Of a stretch of DNA of 64,000 bases, positions 52,934-60,817 are shown piece after piece. Under the pieces are notes generated by a model. That model ran no database searches and was not told where the DNA came from. It saw nothing but the letters and a program-made list of their open reading frames with translations. The stretch is from positions 992,001 to 1,056,000 of the forward strand of contig OY762943.1 in the NCBI GenBank assembly GCA_963667145.1, read 5' to 3'. The DNA is from G963667145 sp963667145 (GTDB lineage: Bacteria; Cloacimonadota; Cloacimonadia; G963667145). Both the position numbers and the translations under genes were made by a program. Position 1 is the first letter of the stretch, and every line of letters starts with the position of its first letter.

Positions 52934-53710
52934 TTAATTATAATCTAAATTTATTTCTACTTTTTTTTCTTTTCGCAATTTTTGTAACTCTTTTTCTATT
53001 ATTTTTTGTCTGTCGGCTTGTTTTATTATTTTTTTTATTTCGTTTTTAACTTGCTCGAAACTTAATTGGATTTTAAACTCTTTTTTTTCGTACCATCTTC
53101 CTATAACATAACCATCTGGAACATCTATCCAATAATATTTTCCTTTTTCGGAGTTAGTTAATTTTTGCCAAACTAAAGGTCTTATACTTTCTTCATCCAC
53201 AAAACCTGTATATCCTCCGTTTTTACCATAAATATCTTCAGAATATTTTTTTGCCAAATCGCTAAATTTTATTCCTGTTATCTTACTTATTTCTTTAACT
53301 AATTCATTCTTTTTGCTTTTTGTGGAAACGTATATTTTTTGAAACTTATATTTAGTTATTTGCTTATAAAAGTTTTGGTAGTTTGCATTATAATAGTTTA
53401 TTAATTCATTTTGTGCCACTTCTTCTTTTTCAAACAGCTTTGATATATATATATTTGCTTTTAACTTAGTTTTATAATTATTTGCTTTTAGATTTATTAA
53501 TTCGTTATCATTTACACTGTTAGATAATAGCTTAAAGTTAATCCAATCGTTTATGAAGTTTCTTTTATTTTTTTCTTCTATTTTTAATGTTATTAAATCT
53601 TGTTTTGTTAATATTTCTTTGTTAACTCTTGCTATTATATTTTTATCTGTTTTACATGATAATATTAAAATAATTATATTTAATATTAACATATTTTTTA
53701 ATAATTTCAT
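52934..53710 (-). CDS. PpiC-type peptidyl-prolyl isomerase lipoprotein
   Basis: The 258-residue protein has a lipoprotein signal ending ILILSC (Cys near residue 19), a helical chaperone-like N-region, and a parvulin domain with the blocks FQKIYVSTKSKKNELVKEI, FSDLAKKYSEDIYGKNGGYTGFVDEESIRP and YVIGRWYEKKEF. This is a PrsA/SurA-like design: a membrane-anchored periplasmic folding helper, likely for outer-membrane or secreted proteins such as the giant repeat proteins here. Lys, Asn and Ile dominate because of the high AT content. Confidence 0.86.
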   Translation of the reverse strand: MKLLKNMLILNIIILILSCKTDKNIIARVNKEILTKQDLITLKIEEKNKRNFINDWINFKLLSNSVNDNELINLKANNYKTKLKANIYISKLFEKEEVAQNELINYYNANYQNFYKQITKYKFQKIYVSTKSKKNELVKEISKITGIKFSDLAKKYSEDIYGKNGGYTGFVDEESIRPLVWQKLTNSEKGKYYWIDVPDGYVIGRWYEKKEFKIQLSFEQVKNEIKKIIKQADRQKIIEKELQKLRKEKKVEINLDYN

Positions 53711-53843
53711 TTTATTGTTTTCCTTAGTTTATTTATATAGTAATAATAGTTTTGTGTTTTTGTGTTTTTATATGTTAGGTTATTTAATTTAATTATGTTA
53801 AGGTTGTTTTAATATTGTTTGTTTTTTGTTGCTTTATATTTTT

Positions 53844-55178
53844 TTAATACTTTATTGATTCTATTAATCTTTGTATTTCGAGATAAAAAGATTTATCCTC
53901 TTTCATTTTTTTTTGGATTAATCTTCGTGCGTTTATTACTGTTGAATGGTCTTTTCTTTTATAGTACTGTGCTATATTTATTAAAGCTAATTGAGGTATC
54001 AGGAAATTTGATAGATACATTCCTATTTGTCTTGGGAATACAATGTCTTTTCTTTTTGTTTTAGAAAATATATCCTTACTGCTTATTTTATATTTTTCGC
54101 ATACCTTATCTTTTATATTGTCGAGAGTTAGCGATTCTATCTTTTTTGAGATAAGTGACGATAATATATCTTTTGCTAAGTTTATATCTATCTCATCGGT
54201 GTTTATTGTATGAAAAGATGAGAACGCTAATAGTTTGGTTATAGCTCCCTCTAATGACCTAATATTATCCACAATACTTTCACATATAAAATTGATAACT
54301 TCTTTTGATAATTTTGTTCCATCGCGTTGTATTTTATTTTCCACAATAGCAACTCTTGTTTCATAATCAGGGATAGAAATATCCACAGTCAGTCCGCCTT
54401 CAAATCTGCTAACTAATCTTTTTTCTATCCCATCTAAATCTTTTGGAGGTTTATCACTGGTGATAACTATTTGCTTTTGATTGTTATATAAAATATTAAA
54501 TGTGCTAAAAAATTCTTCTTGTGAAGACTCTTTTCTCTTAAAAAATTGAATATCATCTATCAACAAGATATCCACATTCCTATAACTATTTCTGAAACTC
54601 TCTGTGGTTTTTGTTTGAATAGAATGGATAAGTTCGTTGGTAAAATTTTCGGAAGTGGTATAAACAACCTTTTTTTTTATGGAACAATTTTGAACATAGT
54701 GTCCAATAGCTTGCATAAGGTGGGTTTTTCCCATACCAGAATTACCATAAATAAATAATGGGTTATATTTAGTTCCGGGATTTTCGGCTACTCCATAGGC
54801 TGCGGAATAAGCAAAATTATTATTTTTACCGACGACAAATTGGTCGAATGTGAATCTTTCGTTTAGATTTATTTTATTAGTTATTTGATTATTTTTTTCT
54901 TCTTCTATTTTTTTAGTTTGTATTTGTCTGTTTTTCCCATAAAATTTTATTTCGTATTTTTTTTCATAAAGTTGCCACGCTATTTCACTCGCTGTTTTAG
55001 CATAATTTTGATTTAAATATCCAGCTGCAAAGTCGGTTTCCACCTCAATAGATAGCTTATTATCCGTGATTTCTATTAAATTTGTATATTTAAAGAAAGT
55101 ATTAAAACTTTGTTCGTTAATGGACTCTTCCAGTTTATTTAAAATATTATCCCATATGTCTTGATCTAACGAATGCAT
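53844..55178 (-). CDS. dnaA: Chromosomal replication initiator DnaA
   Basis: The 444-residue protein has domain I (residues 1-85), a short linker, an AAA+ domain with Walker A GNSGMGKT (145-152), Walker B ILLIDDIQF and sensor motifs, and a C-terminal domain IV whose signature is RKDHSTVINARR. It binds DnaA boxes and opens the origin. dnaN and recF do not follow it; lspA and ptsI lie upstream and ppiC downstream. The 133-bp gap after it has no TTATNCACA boxes, so the origin is probably not directly downstream. Confidence 0.96.
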   Translation of the reverse strand: MHSLDQDIWDNILNKLEESINEQSFNTFFKYTNLIEITDNKLSIEVETDFAAGYLNQNYAKTASEIAWQLYEKKYEIKFYGKNRQIQTKKIEEEKNNQITNKINLNERFTFDQFVVGKNNNFAYSAAYGVAENPGTKYNPLFIYGNSGMGKTHLMQAIGHYVQNCSIKKKVVYTTSENFTNELIHSIQTKTTESFRNSYRNVDILLIDDIQFFKRKESSQEEFFSTFNILYNNQKQIVITSDKPPKDLDGIEKRLVSRFEGGLTVDISIPDYETRVAIVENKIQRDGTKLSKEVINFICESIVDNIRSLEGAITKLLAFSSFHTINTDEIDINLAKDILSSLISKKIESLTLDNIKDKVCEKYKISSKDIFSKTKRKDIVFPRQIGMYLSNFLIPQLALINIAQYYKRKDHSTVINARRLIQKKMKEDKSFYLEIQRLIESIKY

Positions 55179-55188
55179 CTTTTTTGCC

Positions 55189-55458
55189 TCACTTAATAAT
55201 AATTCCCGATAAATATAAAAAAGCTATTATAAAAATTACAAATAGTAAAAATAGTTTATTTTTTAAAGATTTAATCTTATAATTTAAATCGTTTATTTTT
55301 TTATCTATTTTTAGAAGTTTTTTTTCGTAATTTAATTTTATTTGATAGTTTTCTATAGATTGTTTATTATTTTTACTATTTACAATTAAATTTATAGCAC
55401 TTTTAGTTATAAATTTTGCAAATTCGGTCTTACTAGTCGGAATTATGTTTTTCTTCAT
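55189..55458 (-). CDS. Small coiled-coil membrane protein, unknown
   Basis: The 89-residue protein has a basic N-terminus, a Lys/Asn-rich coiled coil (about 35-68) and one C-terminal membrane helix (LFLLFVIFIIAFLYLSGIII). A site AAGGTAG lies 6 bases before the ATG. It overlaps the end of lspA by 26 bases and ends 10 bases before dnaA, so it is in the operon. The topology suits a tail-anchored protein. I do not recognise the family. Confidence 0.65.
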   Translation of the reverse strand: MKKNIIPTSKTEFAKFITKSAINLIVNSKNNKQSIENYQIKLNYEKKLLKIDKKINDLNYKIKSLKNKLFLLFVIFIIAFLYLSGIIIK

Positions 55459-55942
55459 TTTTAGCTACCTTTATGGATTGTATAATTAAAATACAAATAG
55501 CAATGCAGATGTACGAATCAGCAAAATTAAAAACTGGCCATCTTTCCATTATAATATCTGGAAAATCACAATCTATAAAATCTATTACAAATCCGTTATT
55601 TATTCTATCAATTAGATTTCCTATGGCTCCGCTTATAATGAGAAAATAGCTTACTATTTCCAGTTTTTTTTCTGTTTTTATAAGTATTTTTATTATTACT
55701 AAAATTGCTATTGAGGTTACAAAAATAAAAAAGTAGTTGTTCGTAGTGCTGTTTTTAAAAAAAGAAAGCGAAAAAGCTGCACCAAAATTTTTGGCAAACG
55801 TTAGTCTTAAATAGTCATCTATAAGCGAATAAGAGTAAAAACCTAACTCCCTATAAAAAGTTATAGCAAAATATTTAGTTATCTGGTCGGCAATAATTAA
55901 TAATAAGGCAATTATTGTAAATTTTTTTTTTATTTTAGACAT
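55433..55942 (-). CDS. lspA: Lipoprotein signal peptidase (signal peptidase II)
   Basis: The 169-residue aspartic protease has four membrane helices and both catalytic aspartates: in GNLIDRINNGFVIDFID and in FNFADSYICIAI. It cleaves the signal peptide of diacylglyceryl-modified prolipoproteins made by Lgt (24.6 kb). Length and topology are normal. It overlaps the yggT gene by 8 bases and the downstream small ORF by 26. Confidence 0.95.
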   Translation of the reverse strand: MSKIKKKFTIIALLLIIADQITKYFAITFYRELGFYSYSLIDDYLRLTFAKNFGAAFSLSFFKNSTTNNYFFIFVTSIAILVIIKILIKTEKKLEIVSYFLIISGAIGNLIDRINNGFVIDFIDCDFPDIIMERWPVFNFADSYICIAICILIIQSIKVAKNEEKHNSD

Positions 55943-56183
55943 AGCAAATCAGAAATTTTTTAATATAATTTAAAATAAGGAGAATAATTATCGGCGATAT
56001 ATCGAAAGGCAAATTAAGACGCAACGAAATAGTCCTTAGCTTTTCCAATACAGGCTCGGTTAGTTTATAGATATAATAATAGATTTTACTGTTTGCAGGG
56101 ATGTTAATCCATGAAATAACAGCTCTAACGACAATAAGCAGAGAGTATAAATCTATTAGTTTTATTAAAATTATCATTCGCAA
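55935..56183 (-). CDS. YggT family membrane protein
   Basis: The 82-residue protein has two hydrophobic segments and the YggT features: an N-terminal LIDLYSLLIVVRAVISWI and a PVLEKLRTISLRLNLPFDISPII middle, ending in a second helix. The family is linked with cell division and osmotic protection in some bacteria, but the function is unclear. It overlaps ptsI (10 bases) and lspA (8 bases). Confidence 0.88.
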   Translation of the reverse strand: MRMIILIKLIDLYSLLIVVRAVISWINIPANSKIYYYIYKLTEPVLEKLRTISLRLNLPFDISPIIILLILNYIKKFLICYV

Positions 56184-57802
56184 TTTATTATTTTTTCTTT
56201 TATTTTTAATAGAGAACTTGTGCTGACGCTAACTTCGTCAATACCTAATTTGATAAAAGTTTCTATTTTTTGAGGATTTGATGCTATCTCTCCACAAAGT
56301 GAAACTGATTTATTGTATTTTTTTGCACCTAAAATAGCCATTTTTAACGCAACAGAGATTGCTTCGTTAGATTCGTCGTAATAATCTTTTACTCGGTCGT
56401 TGTTTCTGTCTATAGCCATGATATATTGTGTTAAATCGTTAGTCCCGATGCTAAAAAAGTCTGATTCTTTAGCAAAAGAATCTATTTGGAAAACCACAGA
56501 AGGAACCTCAATCATCACCCCTAATTCTATATTTTTATCAAAAGGGATACTTTTTGCGACTAATTTTTGCTTGCACTCATCCAAAATTTTTTTTGTTTCG
56601 CGTAACTCTTCTATTTTTGAAACCATAGGAAGAAGAATCTTTATTTTTCCGAAAGCAGACGCCATCAAAATTGCTTCCAATTGGTCGGTGAAGATTTCTG
56701 GTTTTGCCAAGGAAAATCTTATTCCTCTGAGTCCCAGATTTGGGTTTTCTTCTTTTTTTGACTTAATAATAAAACTGTTTTTATCTCCGCCTAAATCCAA
56801 AGTCCTTATAGTGACGCTGTTTTCAAAAGATGTTGCGATTTTTTTGTAATAAGCAAATTGCTCTTCTTTGCTCGGCAATACTTTTCGATTGAGATAAAAC
56901 ATTTCGGTTCTCAGCAGTCCAACACCTTCAGCTCCATTTTTTATTGCCATAGGCAATTCTTCTTCAAACTCTATGTTTGCTCTCAGCTTTATCCGTTTTC
57001 CAGATTTAGTAATGGTTGGCTCTTTTACTAATTTTTGTAGCCTCTCTAAGTTTGCTTTTTCTTTTTGAACAGTTTCATTGCATTCATCGATATTTGTTTG
57101 TTCGGGATTTATTGTTATTTTGTTCTCGATAGAGTTGAAAACCACTAACTTACCATTTGGCAAATCGTTGTAGTTTCCAGAAGTTTCTATAATAGCAGGT
57201 AAGTTGAGGGACTTTATTATGATTGACGCATGCGAAGTTCTGCTTCCGTGTTTGAGGCAGATACCCAAGATGTTTTTGTTGTTGTGATATTTAATAACTT
57301 GCTCGGGAGAAATGTCTTTCATCAACAAAATAGTTGGTTCGGCTATTTCTTCCTCACTATTTTTTGTAGGTTTATTTATAAGCGAATTTTTCACAAAAAT
57401 ATAATCGTTGGCTCTTTCTTTCAGATACGGATTTTTAATGGAACGGAAACTGTTTTCTATCTCCACAAATTTTTGGTTGATAGCGTGTTCCATCGTATGT
57501 AATTCTTTTTCAATAAGATTAACGATGCCTTTTTTTATCTCGGGGTCGTTCAGAATAGACTTGTGGAGCTTTATAATTTCGTTGATGTTTTTATTTTCGG
57601 AAGAGATATTTTTTAGCGTGTTATCAATGTCAGCATTAGCTTTGATGAGGGAATCTTCCAATCGTTGCAACTCTTGTTTTACTTCCTCTTTAGTGATAAA
57701 TCTATTTTCGTAAGAGTTTTTAGACTCATCAATTTTGAGAGTTTTGCCGATTACGCACCCACCGCTGAGAGGGAATCCGAGATTTTCTATCGTTTTACTC
57801 AT
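56174..57802 (-). CDS. ptsI: PTS enzyme I (PEP-protein phosphotransferase)
   Basis: The 542-residue protein has the HPr-binding helical domain, the phospho-histidine domain with H191 in KHGSRTSHASII, and the C-terminal PEP-binding barrel with LRTEMFYL, GLRGIRFSL and the active-site cysteine in VSLCGEIAS. It phosphorylates HPr with PEP. Only EI, HPr and HPr kinase occur here and no EII sugar permease, so a regulatory PTS is likely. It overlaps ptsH by 8 bases. Confidence 0.95.
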   Translation of the reverse strand: MSKTIENLGFPLSGGCVIGKTLKIDESKNSYENRFITKEEVKQELQRLEDSLIKANADIDNTLKNISSENKNINEIIKLHKSILNDPEIKKGIVNLIEKELHTMEHAINQKFVEIENSFRSIKNPYLKERANDYIFVKNSLINKPTKNSEEEIAEPTILLMKDISPEQVIKYHNNKNILGICLKHGSRTSHASIIIKSLNLPAIIETSGNYNDLPNGKLVVFNSIENKITINPEQTNIDECNETVQKEKANLERLQKLVKEPTITKSGKRIKLRANIEFEEELPMAIKNGAEGVGLLRTEMFYLNRKVLPSKEEQFAYYKKIATSFENSVTIRTLDLGGDKNSFIIKSKKEENPNLGLRGIRFSLAKPEIFTDQLEAILMASAFGKIKILLPMVSKIEELRETKKILDECKQKLVAKSIPFDKNIELGVMIEVPSVVFQIDSFAKESDFFSIGTNDLTQYIMAIDRNNDRVKDYYDESNEAISVALKMAILGAKKYNKSVSLCGEIASNPQKIETFIKLGIDEVSVSTSSLLKIKEKIINCE

Positions 57803-58067
57803 TGGAAAAATTGCTCTCGAATAATTCTAACAAAGCTTCCAAAGCTTCATCTTCGTCTTCACCGTCGGCTGTAATTTGGATGCTATCTCCGCATTCTCCC
57901 GCCATTGCCATCACGTTGAAGATGCTCTTAGCGTTGGCTTTGAAACCTTCGTCGATTTTTTCCAAAAATATTTCGCAAGCGAACTCTTCTGCGGTTTGGA
58001 CGATTAGTTGTGCTGGCCTAGCGTGTATGCCAGACTTGTTTTTTATGGTGATAGTTTTTGAAATCAT
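57795..58067 (-). CDS. ptsH: HPr phosphocarrier protein
   Basis: The 90-residue HPr has the EI-phosphorylated H15 in KSGIHARPAQ and a serine site in NAKSIFNVM (S48), the place modified by HPr kinase. Length is normal, with an acidic C-terminal helix. Keeping both sites implies that the protein can be a phosphocarrier as well as a target of HprK, encoded directly upstream (3-base gap). Confidence 0.96.
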   Translation of the reverse strand: MISKTITIKNKSGIHARPAQLIVQTAEEFACEIFLEKIDEGFKANAKSIFNVMAMAGECGDSIQITADGEDEDEALEALLELFESNFSNE

Positions 58068-58070
58068 AAT

Positions 58071-59009
58071 TTATTTAAAAAAGTTTTTTTGTTTTTCTAT
58101 GTAGGTTTTGGCTGCGTCGTATCCCATCGAAATCGATAGGAAGTTTAGCACAGCTGTTTCGATGAGGATTGACATATTTTTACCTGGGGAGACTGGAAGT
58201 TGAAAAAGCGGTACGGGAACTTGCAAAATGCTCCTAAACTTTTTGTTATCCAGCCTTTCGGTGTTTATGGAATCGTAGTTTTTGTTGACATTGTACGGAA
58301 CAAGCTCGATAATCATATGCAGAGTTTTTTTATTTTTGATAGCTTGGATACCGAACATCTTTTGGATGTCAACTATTCCGATGCCTCTAATTTCCATGAA
58401 AGAACTGTCTTCTCTGGTGGATGTGCCGATGAGTGTGCCGTTTGGCATTCGGGAGATACTTGTGGAATCGTCACACACAAGTCGATGACCTCGCTCTATC
58501 AAATCCAAGGCACTCTCGCTCTTCCCCACTCCACTTTTGCCAGTGATGAGAACACCAGCTCCATAAATATCCAAAAAGGTGGAATGCTCTATCGTGCGAG
58601 GACTGAAGAAAATTCCGAGTTTTTGCGAAAGCAAGTTCATCAGGTCGTCTGTGGATGTGGGAGTTTGGATAATCGGGATGTTGGATTCGTTTGCCAAGAT
58701 AGTGATGTAACTCGGAACGGTGTTGCCTTTGCTAAAAAATAGACAAGGGATGTTGTAGGTGAACATCTTTTTGAGGACATCGTACATTTTGTCTTTGGCA
58801 CACCTCTGGATATAGCCGACTTCGGGGTCACCCAAAATCTGCACACGGTCGTAGGAAAACCTCTCGAAATAACCAGTGAGGGCCAAACCCGGTCTATTGA
58901 TATAGGGGTTTGTGATAACTGTGGAAAAAGTTTTTTCGTCAGTTATCTTGCTAAGAATGAGGTCTTTCCCCAGTATATCAAAAAGTTCCTGAGTCGTCAG
59001 TTTTTTCAT
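58071..59009 (-). CDS. hprK: HPr kinase/phosphorylase
   Basis: The 312-residue enzyme has an N-terminal regulatory domain and a C-terminal catalytic domain with H142, P-loop GKSGVGKS (157-164), the CDD pair (180-181), and the HprK signature MEIRGIGIVDI. It adds and removes phosphate at the serine of HPr in response to metabolites. In Gram-negative bacteria this pair often regulates carbon or envelope functions instead of sugar uptake. The gene lies between hpf and ptsH. Confidence 0.96.
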   Translation of the reverse strand: MKKLTTQELFDILGKDLILSKITDEKTFSTVITNPYINRPGLALTGYFERFSYDRVQILGDPEVGYIQRCAKDKMYDVLKKMFTYNIPCLFFSKGNTVPSYITILANESNIPIIQTPTSTDDLMNLLSQKLGIFFSPRTIEHSTFLDIYGAGVLITGKSGVGKSESALDLIERGHRLVCDDSTSISRMPNGTLIGTSTREDSSFMEIRGIGIVDIQKMFGIQAIKNKKTLHMIIELVPYNVNKNYDSINTERLDNKKFRSILQVPVPLFQLPVSPGKNMSILIETAVLNFLSISMGYDAAKTYIEKQKNFFK

Positions 59010-59022
59010 TGATTACGGAAAT

Positions 59023-59565
59023 TTAAGCTTCTATTATTTTGTAATGCTCATCGTCGATTTTGATGACGGTGTCAACTTTCTCGGTTTTTGTGTTTCTATA
59101 AACGAAATATGACAGATTGTTTTCTTCCATATAATTGATGGCGTCATCGGTTTCCATGGGAGTGGTAAAGAACATTTTTTCTTCCAACTCAATTTTGTTA
59201 TCGTCAGTTTTGCCTTTTTTGAATAAGAAACTTCTTGATCTTTTGGAATAATTTTTCTTCTTATTTTTGTGATTATCAATCTCTTTTTTTCTTTCTTTTT
59301 TCAATTGAGCTTCTATTTTTTGAGCACAAATATCCACTGCTTTGAATAAATCGCTGTCTTCGGCTTCCGCTCTAAAGTCGTTTCCCGAAGAGTGAACATT
59401 AATGGAAACGGACATGTTATTGGTTTTGGCGTTGTTGTAATCCAAAATTACTTTTACATCGATGATGTTTTCAAAATAGTGTGAGAAGTGTTCACACGTT
59501 GTGTTGATGAAGTCTTTAACTGACTCAGTAAGTTCGAAGTGTCTGGCTGTCATACTTATTTGCAT
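59023..59565 (-). CDS. hpf: Long-form ribosome hibernation promoting factor
   Basis: The 180-residue protein has an N-terminal HPF/YfiA domain (MQISMTARHFELTESVKDFI, basic helix later) and a C-terminal dimerisation domain (KMFFTTPMETDDAINYMEENNLSYFVYRN) joined by a Lys-rich linker. The long form pairs two 70S ribosomes into inactive 100S dimers in slow growth. The start has AGGAGA. It is the first gene of the minus-strand array, and a TTGACA at 59618-59623 on that strand is a candidate -35 box. Confidence 0.95.
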   Translation of the reverse strand: MQISMTARHFELTESVKDFINTTCEHFSHYFENIIDVKVILDYNNAKTNNMSVSINVHSSGNDFRAEAEDSDLFKAVDICAQKIEAQLKKERKKEIDNHKNKKKNYSKRSRSFLFKKGKTDDNKIELEEKMFFTTPMETDDAINYMEENNLSYFVYRNTKTEKVDTVIKIDDEHYKIIEA

Positions 59566-59717
59566 AATATCTCCTAAAGAAAGGTTTTTCAGTATTAGGG
59601 CTAGAATTTTGTTCTTATGTCAAGAAAATTTTGATTTTCAGTAAATTTGGTTGACATTGCTTGATTTTTTTTTTGCTTGCCTGTATTGAAATAATTAAAA
59701 TTGGACGAAAATAGATT

Positions 59718-60791
59718 ATGAAATTAGGAATTGTTGGATTGCCGAATGTCGGGAAAAGTACCTTGTTTAATGCGATAACTTGTGCAGGAGCAGAGTCTGC
59801 GAATTACCCTTTTTGCACAATTGAGCCGAATGTTGGTGTTGTGTCTGTTCCAGATGACAGGCTAGAGTTTTTGGAAGAGTTCTATAGCTCCAAGTCAAAG
59901 GTTTACACTTCCATCGAGTTTTATGATATTGCCGGTTTGGTGAAAGGCGCTTCCCAAGGAGAAGGTCTGGGGAACAAATTCTTGGCGAATATTCGGGAAG
60001 TCGCAGCGATTGTGCATGTGGTTAGGTGTTTTGAGAACGACAAAATAATTCATGTGAATGGCAAAGTTGACCCTGTGGACGATGTGCAGACGATTAACTT
60101 GGAGCTTATGATAGCCGACCAACAGTTTTTGGGTAGGCAGATAGAGAAAGCCAAAAAGCAGTTGAAAGCCGACAAAACAGTTGCTAAGAGATTAGGTTTG
60201 TTGGAGCGACTGTACGACCAGCTGGACAGCGGGAAGTCTATTAGAGATATAGCTTTTTCCGATGATGAGAAGGACGAGGTCAAGCATCTGAATTTGCTCA
60301 GTTACAAGCCTGTGTTGTATGTTGCTAATGTGGGCGAAGAAGATATTCTAAACGGGAACGGCTATGTGAGGGAGCTGGAGAAAGAGGTTGGTAGCGACCA
60401 AGTGGTTGTGATTTCTGCGGAGATAGAGAACGAGATTGCTCAGTTGGAGGATAAGCAGGAATTTCTTTTGGATATGGGTTTGGAGAAGTCTGGATTGGAC
60501 AAAATTGTGCTTTGCAGTTACAAGCTTCTCAATTTAATTAGTTTTTTGACAGCTGGAGAAAAGGAAGTTCGAGCTTGGACTATCAAAAATGGGACACTTG
60601 CTCCCGAGGCAGCGGGAAAGATTCACTCCGATATTCAGAGAGGCTTCATCAGAGCTGAGACGATTTCTTTTGCCGATTTCCAAGAGTGTGGTTCGTTGGC
60701 TGTGGCTAAAAGCAAAGGACTTCTGAGACTGGAAGGTAAGGAATACGTTGTCAAGGACGGAGACATCATCAATTTTAGATTTAATGTGTAA
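59718..60791 (+). CDS. ychF: Redox-regulated ATPase YchF
   Basis: The 357-residue Obg-family protein has G1 GLPNVGKSTLF (residues 7-17), G3 DIAGLVKGASQGEGLGN, and the altered G4 NVGEED that shifts specificity to ATP. The C-terminal TGS domain carries GTLAPEAAGKIHSDI..GFIRAE. It binds ribosomes and is tied to oxidative stress and start-codon fidelity. It starts the plus-strand group after the divergent 59.57-59.72 kb gap. A TTGACA lies at 59651. Confidence 0.96.
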   Translation: MKLGIVGLPNVGKSTLFNAITCAGAESANYPFCTIEPNVGVVSVPDDRLEFLEEFYSSKSKVYTSIEFYDIAGLVKGASQGEGLGNKFLANIREVAAIVHVVRCFENDKIIHVNGKVDPVDDVQTINLELMIADQQFLGRQIEKAKKQLKADKTVAKRLGLLERLYDQLDSGKSIRDIAFSDDEKDEVKHLNLLSYKPVLYVANVGEEDILNGNGYVRELEKEVGSDQVVVISAEIENEIAQLEDKQEFLLDMGLEKSGLDKIVLCSYKLLNLISFLTAGEKEVRAWTIKNGTLAPEAAGKIHSDIQRGFIRAETISFADFQECGSLAVAKSKGLLRLEGKEYVVKDGDIINFRFNV

Positions 60792-60817
60792 AATTTGTTT
60801 GGAGAATTTATTTCATA

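Noticed and set aside
53711..53843. Origin of replication beside dnaA
   Set aside because: The gap is AT-rich but contains no TTATNCACA boxes.
53819..54064. 81-codon plus-strand hydrophobic frame
   Set aside because: Antisense to the 3' end of dnaA, produced by AT-rich codons.
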